Positions 23,701 to 34,729 of a stretch of 64,000 nt of DNA are shown here, in pieces. The DNA lies in NCBI RefSeq assembly GCF_040958095.1, contig NC_091160.1, forward strand, positions 36,202,236 through 36,266,235, read 5' to 3'. Position 1 is the stretch's first letter. The number at the start of each line of letters is the position of its first letter. Origin of the DNA: Procambarus clarkii. Lineage: Eukaryota; Arthropoda; Malacostraca; Decapoda; Cambaridae. The notes beneath the pieces are model-generated. The model searched no databases. It worked only from the letters and a program-made list of their open reading frames with translations, and was not told the DNA's origin. The position numbers and the translations under genes were made by a program.

Positions 23701-26700
23701 TGCAATAGGTACGCTAATAGAGAGCACAATCAACCTCAAAGACCCAAGACTTCAACAATGTCCTGCTAAACATAAAGGGGCATAAGTGGTCAACCTCTCA
23801 TAATGTTCAGAAGAGAACGTGATAAACACCTCCAAAAGGGTACTTGAAACACCAGACTATGAGTCATACATTGGGCTGCGAGCATCTGCATCCAACAGTC
23901 TGGTGGACCAGACCACCAACAAGGAGGCCTGGTTAGAGACCGGGCTGCGGCAAAATTGATCCTTGACCGCAAGGTATGAGCACTAGTTTAAAATGGGAGA
24001 GGACCAAAACAAACCCCCAATAATCTCTCTCTTTTTTTATTTGTTTATCGTATCATGGATACCTAGTGATTGTATTTTTAGAGATTTCTGCGACTATTCT
24101 TACCTAAAAATTTGTGCTATTTGAACTTTCCCCTTGTTTTATCAACAGGTCGTACTCGGAAGTAAGCCGGTAAGTGGTTTGGGTAGTTTGCAGGTTAATG
24201 AAAGGCATGTCTCTCATGCCATAGAATTTTGTTTTTTAACATTTTAGTGTTGTAGCTTTCTCATATGATTTCACAGTCTGAGTAAGATGCCAGACTTTCA
24301 GAGTTTGCCAAAACATGTTATTGTTGCTTTATTACTGTTTAGTGTCATTGGAACATTTTTGAGTTCTGATGACACTAAAATGCATCATCCGTACTTTGAC
24401 ATTAAATGTTCTGATGACACTAAAACGTGTCGTTCAATTGCTATGCATAATCATTCGTATTTGCAGCGCTGTCGTGCATAAATCTATTATAAATACAATT
24501 TGACATCAAATTTATAGTTTAACCCATCAAATAACCTAGAAAACAAAATTATTGTAAACATTTTCACATCATTAACCACTGCACTGTGCACCTGGTTTCG
24601 GCAAAAACTTCATAGTGCAATTTTGAGCTTAGATGGTTTGTTTGCTCAGCTTGGAGATAGAGACCACAGTGAATGGTGGAGTGATGAATGTGGGATTGCA
24701 ATGTGAAGTGCACTAATACTGTGTCTGGTTATCATCAGTTTGCTGCTGATTTAGTAAATAAGCTTTACTCACTCACTCACCCACTCTGTCTTTCTTTCTC
24801 TTTCTTGCTTTCTTTCTTTTTACAAATATTTCCTGGCAGATATTTGATAGGCAGATGCAGCTGCATCTCAATGAGTACAGGTACATTATATGATATAACA
24901 AGGCATAAGTTTCACGAGTAAGGAAAGATAGTTAAAAAAATTAATTTCCTGTAATTTATAGACTTTCCATGCAGGAGCCTATAGGATAGTAGTACAGTAA
25001 CAAGTGGGTAGAGGACTCCATAATTTGATGTGCCTGGACTGGTATTTGTGTGTGAATGATTTCACTCCGCTGAAGTTATATTGTATATTCGTTTTATTTA
25101 TGCTGTATATAAAACCATAAAATGTAGGGTGATCTAAAAGCAAAGCATTATCAGTAGAATATAACCAGATGTGAATGACATGTTAAGCAAGAGGAATTAG
25201 AGTGGCCTGAGAAGTAAAGCCCTCTGGAAGGGGATATCACGAAGGATACTATGTGATATAGTTCATTATTTTATGCCGTTGCTGTTTTCAGTTTAGAGTA
25301 TAATGTCAACCATATCTGTTCATATACAGTAAGCCCAGAATTTGTGTGGGAGTCACTCTTGAAAATTGCACAAATAATATTGAAAGATAAAGTATATGAG
25401 AAAATTAGTGATGCATTCCTAAGATCTTGTAAAGACTAGTTATTTTCTTATCTCAATACAGTATTGCAAAATACTAAATTATACTCACCACTTCCCCATT
25501 GCAAATGCGTTAACTAGATTGGTCTCTATTATGTACCCTTTGGAGGCAGCTAATTTGGTAGTGGAGATGGGGATGAGGGAGGGGGGGGGAAGATGTCACT
25601 GGAGTATTTCACTATTATCCCAGCAGGCTTCACTTCATTGGTAGGTGCCTTGTAGCACCTAACAAAGTCTTCCACATCAAACTGGCTGCTGGGAAAGAAA
25701 CAAGATGAAAGGGGCTTCACATGGAATTAATGCACTCATACGTGTTATATCTACTTGCATTAAGAGCCATTCTCTTTTAGGATAATTGAGTGTCTGCCCT
25801 GGAAACACAAAACGAAACTGTCTCTATTTTCCGCTTGTTACAACTTGTAATAAAGTTGTTACATCTTGGCTTAACGTGTTTATGACGTATTTAAACGTTG
25901 TTACAACTTGCTCTATTTGTTGTTATAACTGGTTAGGAGGTGTTAAAACTTGTTCGAACGTTGTACCAACGTCGTAGTTTCGGTGTGTGTTTGGCGGGTG
26001 GGGCTGTGAGCATTGGGAAAGGAGATGTCAGTACCCTCGCGGGGCAACTTTTGTATAAAACTCCTTTCCAGTTAAAAATAGGAAGTTTCTCTAGAGGACA
26101 AAGTGCCTCATTCTGTTTTGGTTTGCACTTTGCCTACCTTGTTTTCCTGGTAGGCAGGAACCCACAATCCTGGGGTCTGACGTATTAAACACCAGAGAAT
26201 GTGCATGTATATACTCCCCAAAAAGCAACTACAAAACTGCAGAGAACATATTATGCAAAGGACTTTACTGCGCACTGTGAAGTGAACAGAGTGAATCCCC
26301 AAGAATGTCATTTTCTTTGTAGGGGAATCTTTAGCTTTTGTAATTACACTTAGGTAATTACAAAAGCTAAAGATTCCCCTACAAAGAAAATGACATTCTC
26401 GGGGAATTTCAAATTAACCGAATTGATTTCTGGAGAACTGGTACAAGTGATATTTAGGGATTGCTTTCTCCTTTTGCTGTTTTGGAGGTACAGCTGCCAT
26501 CAAGTGGCAGTTGTGAAGTATTGACCGGTTAGTTAACTGGTAGTTAGCAGAGAACTAATATGCAGTTCTTGTAGTTATTTCCATGTATTTCTCAGAGGGA
26601 ATGCTGATTGTTATCATTCTGCTCCTTAGTGTCATACTGAATTGTTTCTTTAATAGTAGTTTCAGCTTCATTGCCTTTTGTTGCCCCTTCCAAGCTAGAT

Positions 26701-27280
26701 GACATAAGACCAGTTGGAATGTTCTTTGTCATCATTGCACCCTGGTTGGTGAGAGTTATATAAGTGGTGGTGTGTTGTGAACGGCACCTGGATCACAGCC
26801 AGACTGAAGGATTTTTGTAATATTGTATTGTATTGGACTCGATTTGTATTAATTAATTAGTACAGTATTTGTGGAAGTGAAAACTACAATTTGTCAGTGA
26901 CCGGGTTTGAGGTAGGGTAGCAGATTCTCATTACAATCTTTGTACTGTATTTCTTCAGTTATTTATGCATTTCTTTTCATATATAATTTTACAAATACAA
27001 ACCTACACAAATTTAGTGGAAACCACATATGGGTGTACAGTATATGTATAGGCAAGGCATTTTCATGGACATGTAGACATTTCTTGTTTATTTTTATTTA
27101 TTTATTTATTTTTTTTGTGTGTGGATAACATGTCATTTTCTTTCAAAGATTACTGGCGGCAACACAACAATTCGTGCACATAATGAAGCCCTCATGCCCA
27201 AAGTGATTGAAGCCATGAATTCTGTATACAACTTGACCCAAAAACTTTACGAAGACTATGGACTGCTGGACTTACCTTGA
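14524..27280 (+). CDS. CPTP: Ceramide-1-phosphate transfer protein homologue (GLTP fold), five coding exons
   Basis: CDS join: 14524-14798, 15430-15487, 18535-18688, 21466-21641, 27149-27280 (795 nt, 264 aa). Every junction is GT..AG and all phases agree. The family carries ceramide-1-phosphate between membranes in the cytosol (trans-Golgi, plasma membrane). The GLTP domain spans about residues 65-264. The five residues known to hold the phosphate headgroup in human CPTP have counterparts here: D107 and K111 (SHDIQKK), R153 and R157 (SGSRTLLRLHR) and H197 (AKYHNW). The C-terminus YNLTQKLYEDYGLLDLP is the expected end of the family. The protein is about 50 residues longer than the human 214-aa protein because of a polar N-terminal extension with a repeated EENRSP. 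The ATG at 14524 was chosen because it follows the acceptor at 14,499-14,500 and has A at -3. The acceptor implies an upstream untranslated exon. Dead retroelements fill introns 2 and 3. Confidence 0.9.
15430..15487 (+). CDS. CPTP: CPTP homologue, coding exon 2
   Basis: This 58-nt exon lies between CTTCCACAG and GTAAGA. It encodes FLKILGTVFNFVSHDIQKK, carrying the Asp and Lys of the headgroup site (D107, K111). Confidence 0.9.
15880..18125 (+). mobile_element. DIRS-like tyrosine-recombinase retroelement remnant, copy 1
   Basis: A recombinase-like pseudo-coding region at about 16,370-17,510 is flanked by long inverted repeats. About 15,880-16,375 reads as the reverse complement of about 17,640-18,120, for example ATACCGGGGCATCAGTC against GACTGATGCCCCGG. 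Translated blocks SSRRQYEVS, ASGGRV, HDIRKF and FWRSNRVL with a following H-Y-L match the R..HxxR..Y layout of tyrosine recombinases. In-frame stops at 17,359 (TGA) and 17,377 (TAG), both where Trp or similar is expected, plus frameshifts show it is dead. No reverse transcriptase is seen, so it is internally deleted. It sits in CPTP intron 2. Confidence 0.7.
18535..18688 (+). CDS. CPTP: CPTP homologue, coding exon 3
   Basis: The exon follows ATTTAACAG and ends in phase 1 at GTGAGG. It encodes VTILQCYCKGGAGDYYYSIQ through SGSRTLLRLHRGL, which includes R153 and R157 of the phosphate-binding site. Confidence 0.92.
18890..19632 (+). mobile_element. LINE endonuclease-domain fragment
   Basis: Broken frames encode HIILGGDFNIDLST, LDHIWTN and ITDKTSDHYP, the G-G-D-F-N and S-D-H motifs of APE-type endonucleases of non-LTR retrotransposons. 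Stops and frameshifts are frequent. The fragment ends abruptly at about 19,632, inside the S-D-H region, where recombinase-element sequence begins. Confidence 0.72.
19633..21405 (+). mobile_element. DIRS-like tyrosine-recombinase retroelement remnant, copy 2
   Basis: Same family and orientation as the copy in intron 2. The recombinase region lies at about 19,640-20,755 and is followed by the same terminal region (GCTCCGGGGAGCCTCTGGGT, CACCCAGAAAATGGAGTTTC). The motif equivalent to H-D-I-R reads HDVQ at 20,563-20,574, so a catalytic Arg is lost. The terminal block SLADIRAWGFWRSNRVLAAW is intact. The left inverted repeat is missing; the element abuts the LINE fragment. It sits in CPTP intron 3. 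Confidence 0.68.
21466..21641 (+). CDS. CPTP: CPTP homologue, coding exon 4
   Basis: The exon lies between CATTTCAG and GTAAGT. It encodes FIAGFFSEIHKASDESG through AKYHNWVLAKTASALLFMMP, with the conserved His (H197). Confidence 0.92.
23700..23990 (+). mobile_element. Degenerate LINE pol tail
   Basis: ACATAAAGGGGCATAAGTGG, GAACGTGATAAACACCTCCA and CATCCAACAGTCTGG parallel the tail of the element at 4344-5027 (ACATAAGGGGCATAACTGG, AACTGTATAAACACCTCCAA). No frame is intact. Confidence 0.65.
26302..26399. repeat. Perfect 46-bp inverted repeat, 6-bp loop
   Basis: The left arm (26,302-26,347) starts AGAATGTCATTTTCTTTGTA and the right arm (26,354-26,399) is its exact reverse complement. The loop is ACTTAG. 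Pairing continues outward past one mismatch through CCCC/GGGG (about 26,296-26,405). Transcription of the CPTP pre-mRNA would give a long RNA hairpin. Confidence 0.95.
27149..27280 (+). CDS. CPTP: CPTP homologue, coding exon 5 (terminal)
   Basis: The exon follows CTTTCAAAG. It encodes ITGGNTTIRAHNEALMPKVI and ends YNLTQKLYEDYGLLDLP, with the TGA at 27,278-27,280. Length and ending fit the family's C-terminal helix. Confidence 0.92.
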   Translation: MTGGNTTIRAHNEALMPKVIEAMNSVYNLTQKLYEDYGLLDLP

Positions 27281-28520
27281 AGTGCTACAAATACAAGAAT
27301 ATAGTTTTGGTTAAGTGTGGATTAGATTTGGTACTGACCTCTGCATTACTGAACTACAGTAGCTAAAATTGGAATGTAAAGTTGCAGACAATTAGATAAA
27401 TTCATGTTTATGATCTGTTTAATGTAATTGCATAAATTATAGAATATTGTACTAATTTCTCTTGGCAGAGTATAATACGTGCATTCCATGTGAACTAAAC
27501 GCTTTACTGTACTGTATTTTAAAGTTGAGATGTCATTATCTGTTATGTATGCTGTGTGTAAAGGTAAGGTGTTCATGTTTTAATGAAATAATGTGATAGT
27601 GACTATAAGTGAATACAGCTTTACATATCAAATTATTCCAATGGCCAAGTAGGTATAGAACCACACAACCAAAATCCTGATTGTTATACAAGTATAGCAT
27701 TATTTTCTCGAGATAGTTTTATATATTTAGTACTCACGCGTACTTTAGTTTCCCGTCCTGTTGGTTACATGATGTAGGTGTAGGCCGAGGGGACTGACTG
27801 GCCAGCATGTAGGTAGTGTGTCTTTGTCTCTCGTGCTCATAATTGATGCTGGGTGCTCTAGGAAAGCTCCGACCTTGAGGATGCAAATGGCCACATTCCT
27901 TTCAGCAGGATGTCACAGGTGCAATTAAATTTGCAAGGTCACTTCCATCCTGCCTTAGCTCATGGAGGTTGCAATCATTGAAACAGATAATCAAAATTTC
28001 TATATGTTTTCTTACCCAAGTTTATTTTTATATATAAAATGTCAGAATATGCATATATCAAGAGTGATTGTAAGCAGTGTATAGCATTTGAGATATTACA
28101 CAGTACAGTACCATATTTTATTGGTACAGTATTTCATAGTAAAAACATTAATAGTGCCTGCATTAATTAAATAAGATGTGATGTGCTTTTTGAAGTACTT
28201 ACTAGTAACATAAATATTGGTGGAACTACCTTTGGGTGTGAACTGATAGGGATCACCTATGCTCTTAATACTAAGTTTAACTAATGTATTCTTAGTTTGC
28301 TGGAGATTCATACATTTTGTTGATTAAAATTACACACATGTATACATAAATGTACTGTATATACATGAATACATAAATGTACTGTATATACATGAATACA
28401 TATACACACAATACACACACAAAATGTTGGCATGTGTTAACAAAAATTCAGGCTGCTTAGCAGCATTGGCAGGGTGGATAAAAACATGCTGAAAAGGGAT
28501 GGGATCAGGGCAGTTGGGCA
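27281..28520. other. CPTP 3' flank and unassigned AT-rich DNA
   Basis: The start is presumably 3' untranslated sequence. I found no convincing polyadenylation signal to place its end. The rest is AT-rich with a short duplication (CATAAATGTACTGTATATAC, 28,344-28,392). No gene is seen. Confidence 0.5.
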
Positions 28521-28529
28521 CAAATTTAC

Positions 28530-29400
28530 CTGAAGGCCACTAACACACCAGTGGACTCGACGAGGACAGGCAGCCAGCGGATTGTCAAAGGTCTCCCCAT
28601 TTATGCTGATGATTTTTTCAAGCTGTATTTTAAAGTTCAACAGAGGTTTGGCACTGGCAACTTCAGGTGGTAGGCAGTTCCATGGGTTTATAAAACTGTG
28701 GGTGTAAAAGCTTCTCCTGTTTTCAGTCCTATATTGTGGCTTGTTGAGAATGAAACTGTTGGTCCTTGTTTGTATTACCCATGTATCTGGGGCCACATTC
28801 GCAAAGCAGTTATGCACCTGTACATCTTTTCTCAATCTTTGGCGGCTTTGTTTCATATTATTAAACAGTTAATGAGCTCCGAAACACCAGGAGGCTGTTT
28901 ATAATAATAACAACATGAATGGGAAGTTTTTATGCTTGTAAACTGTTTAATAAATGTAACCAAAGCCGTCAAAGATTGAGGAAAGATGTACACGTTCGTA
29001 AGTGCTTGCGTAATTGCTTTTATGAATCTGGCCCCTGATCTTTTTAAGAAGTTGTTTAGATCGACATCCTTCAAATTGTTCAGTATTTTAAAAGTTTCTA
29101 TGAGATCAGCCCTGTCATGTCTGGTTTGCAGTGTTGTTAGCCGTGGCCCTCAACTATTCCAGGTATGAGAGTCGTCTTCGTTCTAGAACGATTTTTGTTG
29201 CCTAGTGTTGAACTTTCTCCAAAGAAGCTATATCTTTCTGAAGATGAGGTCTTCATCCTTAGATCCCATAATCCAAATGGGGTGCACCCGAAATTTATAC
29301 AGTTGAATAACTACTACTTTTTCCTTAAAGTCAAAGATACACTTGATTATTCTTAGGGTTTGGGCATCTTTTTTGCTGCTGCCACTTCCCACATGTGCAA
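28530..29400 (-). mobile_element. LINE pol C-terminal remnant interrupted by a MITE
   Basis: The minus strand encodes SFYTHSFINPWNCLPPEVAS and LLNFKIQLEKI, the W-N-x-L-P-P-E-V block at the end of non-LTR polymerases. Beyond the MITE, the upstream part of the frame (KILNNLKDVDLNNFLK-like) continues to about 29,170 and weak similarity to about 29,400. It is disrupted and dead. Confidence 0.68.
28789..29035. mobile_element. Foldback MITE nested in the LINE
   Basis: The ends are GGGGCC...GGCCCC, with long diverged inverted arms: GTACATCTTTTCTCAATCTT on the left faces AAGATTGAGGAAAGATGTAC on the right. Both arms continue through the complement of TATTAAACAGTT. Size is 247 bp. I could not define an exact target duplication. 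Confidence 0.72.
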
Positions 29401-32400
29401 CTTTTCAGTGAATGATGAAATGCATTACAAGAGGAAGTAGCCAAGGCTTATACCATACCTGACGCAAATGTAAATTTTATTTAACAAGGAATTGGAAGTG
29501 TATTATATAGATTGGAACTATAACACACAGACATCACAATAGTGTGATGCATCAAATGAACAGACGAGGGTCACGGCCTTTGTGAATTTGTTCATTGGAA
29601 CTATAGCTTAATTCCTTCAAGAACTGGTGAATGTGAGAAGTTGGATAAAGACAGTTTTGTTACTCTGGCCACAGGCGGAACCAGAAGACATGAAATCAAA
29701 TTAGCAAAAAAAAAAAATAAAGCTGCAGGAGGAATTTAAAAAAAAAAATTCTCACACTTAAAGCTGCTATAGTGTGATAATGGTTTAGTGCTTTCTCCTG
29801 ATAATTACAACCCTCACATCTAGAGCTGTAAACAGTTTGAAAGTGCAGCAACATAAGGGGGTTCATAGGAAAAAAAAAGCACAAAAAAAAAAAAGTTTGT
29901 AATAGAGTAAATATACAAAAGTAGATGGGATACCAAGCTTGAGCTGTTCTATAAAACCACAAATGGGTAATCATACATACACATGCACGGAATATACAGC
30001 GAATAGTGCACTGTATTTCTTAATTTACATATGTTGAGTTTACTTTAATCCTTAATTCTGACAGGTATTAAAGTATACTTTTAAGGAAAGAAATTGGGTC
30101 CATTTTAACCTAAGTGTTTGTGACAGTTGATATAGCGCACCTTAAGAGGGCTGGTGCTTGTGGACTGAAACTTCCTCACACTCAATTTTGTTGTGAATAT
30201 CATCTTCATGGTAAATGCTTGAACTTTTCCTAATGGATCAACATCATACTATAAACAGAAAAAAGTTAAAAATAAAATAGATTTTTTTTATTTCAAATTA
30301 GATATAAAAATATTAAAATGTCACCTATATTTATTTAATTCATTATGGTCTCAGAATGGCATATAACATTCATGTTCCTTATTGAAAAGTATTCTTTGAG
30401 AGAGTAGTTTATTGTAAAACATTTTTCAATGTGGTCATCCAAATATGTGCAAAATTTAGATGCCAAAAAATTTATACTGTAAATCTAAACGTTATGGCTT
30501 TATGACTAAACAACACTAAGGACACCGTAGAACTAAAAACTTTGCACATATGTAAAAAGGGTGAGAATCGGTCAGAAACTGAATTTTTGATGCCGTCTCT
30601 TTAAGTTTTTTTTAGAAGAGAGATAATTGAAGTTGAAGTTATTGACAATGGATATGGTAGTTCTAATTAATGAATTTTTCTTGTATGTTTCAATAAACAT
30701 TGCTTGGCATTCGTACTAGAATATGTGAAAGTTGTAGGTCAATGTGTGTTGATATGAAATCAAGAAAAAATACCCCACCCCCAAAAACTAAATATACGGA
30801 TAAGTAAGGGATAACAAACATATATATTGCAACAACTTTATATAAAAGTGATAAGGCCCTCATCTGGTCCTTATTCATGGTCCTCATCTGGTCCTTATTC
30901 AACCTAAAGAGAATAGAGTTTGAAATCTGTAAATAAATCGGCTCCCAAAAATGTCACAACTTCTGCCAGCTGTGGCTGATTAACATGTTGACCAATTTTG
31001 TTCCAACTTCACATGCTTAGTGCCGGATATGCATTCTACAAGATGTAGAAGTTACAACAAAATCTGCATAGAAACCAAGAACAGAAAAACAAAAAAAGTG
31101 GTTGCCAGCTTTTCGTACAAAGGGACATAAGAAATATTGCCATTGTGCAATGTATTTATATGATATATACTGTAATAAAATACAGCATAACAACATACTA
31201 ACTCATTATTATGTGAGAAATCTGGCCCTCCAGGTGTCACTGGCTGCATATCCACTTTATGGACCCTCCTTACTGCTACTACTATTCTTTGTGCGTCAGA
31301 CAGGTGCTTGCTTCTCTTTATCCCTGATTGCCAGTAAATAGGAGGTGTTATCGTTATTATCAGTACCGATTGCCGCCTGTCTCTCGCACATTTATTTTTA
31401 AACAATTTGTTTCTTAACATATTGGGATGAAAATTTTACGACGCTGATGCCAAATAATGGAAGATTTGTTTAAAAATTTTCACTATTTCATATTTGGAAA
31501 AAAAACTCCTCAGTCACCAGGCTCCTTAAACCCAATATACACACACACTCAGGTGCTGTAATAACAATTAGGTAATCACATATACAAATATAGTGACATA
31601 CAAATGCCTCGGTAAAGGAGGTAGGGGCCAGGCTGCAGACATGAATCGTAAGTAATTACTGTATTATAAATTCCATGGGGGGTTAGGGAGGCATTACACA
31701 GGTTATTAATGGCTAAGAAGCTTGAGCTGGAGTTTATTCCTCTAAAAAAACAACTAGGTGGATACTGAGATAGAGATGCTCTACACACACATACATACAT
31801 ACAAGAGGAACTGTCAAAATGTAGTTGCAGGATGAGAGCTACACTTGTGTTCCTTCTTTATTATGATCTGTGGCTTCATAAAAAGATTGCAGGTAAGACA
31901 ATACACTAAGAGGATGTAGCTGTTAACCTGTAACTATCGTGGGTAGTTAACTCGTGCATGCCGCCCGACAATCCCACTGCCCATTCAAATTTTGTTGATA
32001 GAATATTGCTTGTTTCTCATATTTGTTAAGGAATTTCCAATTACAGTGTTGCTAATACTGTAATTTAATGATGTAAATTTGTATTGCATAGTTGTTAATT
32101 TCAGCACAAATTAATAAAGAAAAACATGTGTAACAAACTCTGGCAGGTAGTATCTTATTACAGTATTGTAGGGCAGCTTAGTGCAGCAGCAGCATTTGGC
32201 CAGTATTTTATTGAGAAGTTCATATACTGTAGCTTACTTCAATACATCAAGTTCAGCATCTGAAGTGCTTGTAGAAAAAATGTTCATATTGAATTAAGTG
32301 TTAAGAAAAACGGCTGCCATGTAAATTGTAGTTGTTGACCCATATGGGGTAGGAATACTGGAGGGCTTACCTGAGTTGGATCTTCTGTTGTGTGGTTGCT

Positions 32401-32640
32401 ACTGAGTACTCATTTGGTTGTGCTTGCGGGGATAAAGCTTCGTGCTTTGGTCCTGCCTCTCAACCGTCAATAAACTGGTGTACAGGTTCCTGAGCCTGTT
32501 GGGCTCCTTGCAGTTACCTTGCGATTACCTTGTGATGGCTTCAGGGCTCAATGTCCCTACGCCTCAGTCCTTGACCACGCCTCCTGCTCAGGCTCTTGTT
32601 ATATCTACATTTGAAAATGTATATGGAGTATGCCTCCTCC
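29400..32640. other. Unassigned intergenic DNA
   Basis: AT-rich; no coding region is supported. It contains a copy of the dispersed repeat CACAATAGTGTGATGCATCA followed by GAGGGTCACGGCCTTTGTGA (29,530-29,605; relative at about 11,775) and a short direct repeat CCTCATCTGGTCCTTATTCA at 30,858-30,900. Otherwise it appears to be single-copy. Confidence 0.5.
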
Positions 32641-33400
32641 ACATCACTGCCTAGTGCATTTCATTGGTTAACTACCTTGACACTGCAAAAATGTGTTCTA
32701 ATGTGTGGCTCATTTGGGTACTACGTTTCCACCTGTGTCCCCTTGTTAGTGTTCCACTCATGCTAAATAGTTTGTCTTCATCCAACCTGTTAATTCCTCT
32801 GAGAACTTTGTAGGTGGTGGTCATGTCTCCCCTAACTTTTCTGTCTTCCAGGTACATGAGGTTCAATTCCCATAACCTTTCCTTGTAGCTCATACCTCTC
32901 GGCTCTGGGACTAGTCGGGTGGCATACCTCTGAATCTTCTCTAACTTTGTCTTGTGTTTAACTAGGTGTGGACTCCAGGCTGGAGCTGCATACTCCAGGA
33001 TTGGTCTGACATATACAAGGTTCTGAATAATTCCTTACACAATTCCTAGCATGCACAGCTGATGATGTCCTTTTGATGTGGACTTCTGGGGGCCAAGTTC
33101 AGTGTGATATCAACCCCCAGGTCTTTCTCTCTACCATGTGCTTGGGCTCCTACTCTCTTCACCTAATTTAATTACTTTACACTTGGGGTTAAATTTTAGT
33201 AGTCGCTTTCTGGACCATTCCTCCAATTTGTCCAGGTCGTCTTGTAGTCCCTTTCTATCCTCTGTCTTCATCCTTCTCATAATTCAATTTCATCATCAGC
33301 AAACATTGAGAGGAAATGAATTTATGCCCCCCGGAAAATTGTTTACATGTATCAGAAACAGGATGGCTCCAAGTACTGTGTAACTTAGCATGTCTTGTGT
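32640..33400 (-). mobile_element. LINE reverse-transcriptase C-terminal fragment
   Basis: The minus strand reads, in pieces, LEYAAPAWSPHLVKHKTKLE, YATRLVPEPRGMSYKERLWE, LNLMYLEDRKVRGDMTTTYK and VLRGINRLDEDKLFSMSG. This is the well-known thumb/C-terminal block of CR1/Jockey-like non-LTR polymerases. One or more frameshifts separate the pieces. It is a truncated element. Confidence 0.8.
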
Positions 33401-34686
33401 CTTGCAAGAATTTCTTTTTCTACCAAAAGATTACTATAAGAAATGCCATGCAGTGAGCCATATAGCGTATAATGAGAATTAGGACAATAAGAGATAATGT
33501 ATATATTGTTAAGAAGGGTGATTATTAATGATCTTTCTTCATAGAATTGTCATGCTTCATATGTATTGATAAGTAGGATAAGTATTAACTAAAATAATTT
33601 CTCATAATAAACTATTTGTTAAGGAAGAACTTGCTGCTGGATTTCTTCAGCAGAAAGCAGGCTTGAAGGCCTGCTCAGGCCTTTCCTACCGGGTTAGTTT
33701 TGGTCAGGTGCAGAAAGAAGAGGAGCTACCCACTGCCCAGATCTGGATTGGTCATACTCACCACTACCCAACAAAATATGTTGCCTCTGCTTTAAATTTC
33801 ATGGTCAGACATTTTTGAAAGTGAAGTACAGTACTGTATACTCATTTTCATTATGAGATTCAAACTTGTACCAAGATATGATAAATATGTTACTGTATCC
33901 AACAATATTATAACTAAAGAAAATACAACTACATTATGGCCCTTATATAATGTGTTGGAAAAAAGAGAGATTGCTGCAGTGGACTACATTGAAAAATTAA
34001 GTTTGTTGCAACTATAGCAGGGATGAATGGAACTACAAGTCTTCCACAAACAAACATCATTGATAACACTGTACACTGTCAAGCCTAGGGACAGCTTGTG
34101 TAACGTGAGCAACGGTCACAATGTTGCACATAAAGGGGTAAATCATCAAGTCTGCAGATGGCTGTGTGCATTTAGCATTCTTTTAAGGAATTAAGTAGGG
34201 TAAGTTTCAACCAAGTATTTTTTGTTGTCTTTTTACTGTGCTTTAATAAGTGAACATTGAAATATAACATTATTAATATATTCAACAACAATAAGCATAT
34301 AGATTATTTTTTATTTTTTTTTATTTTTAATGTGGTTGAAGAAAGATTACAAGATAATTTGTCAAATCAAGTGTAACTAGAAATGATGGAGTAATTGTTA
34401 TGACAAGACAGAGGTTCACTAATTTGTCCTTTCTGCATTTTTAACATACGGTACTCTTTTATCGTGGCAGACCGAGAACATTGGACTAAAATTCTATGAC
34501 AATGTTGAAAAAAGCATGTGTTCATTTTCACATTAACATAACAACCAGATCCATCCCTTAAAAATAACAGCATAGTATCTCTTCATTTTGTAATTATTCA
34601 CTTAACCCATTCAGTTAATTTTTTCCTTGTAATTTTTTCTTCTCTGCAATATTTATTATTATTATTATTAATATTATTATTATTAA

Positions 34687-34729
<43 letters not shown>

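Larger units (their letters stand above)
21642..27148 (+). other. CPTP intron 4 (5.5 kb): contents
   Basis: AT-rich, with no coding exon supported. It holds CA-rich low-complexity sequence (23,130-23,480), a LINE tail remnant (23,700-23,990), and a short duplicated TTCTGATGACACTAAAA block (24,363 and 24,410). It also holds a dispersed repeat rich in GTTACAACTTG (25,840-25,975) and the long hairpin at 26,302-26,399. Confidence 0.6.
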
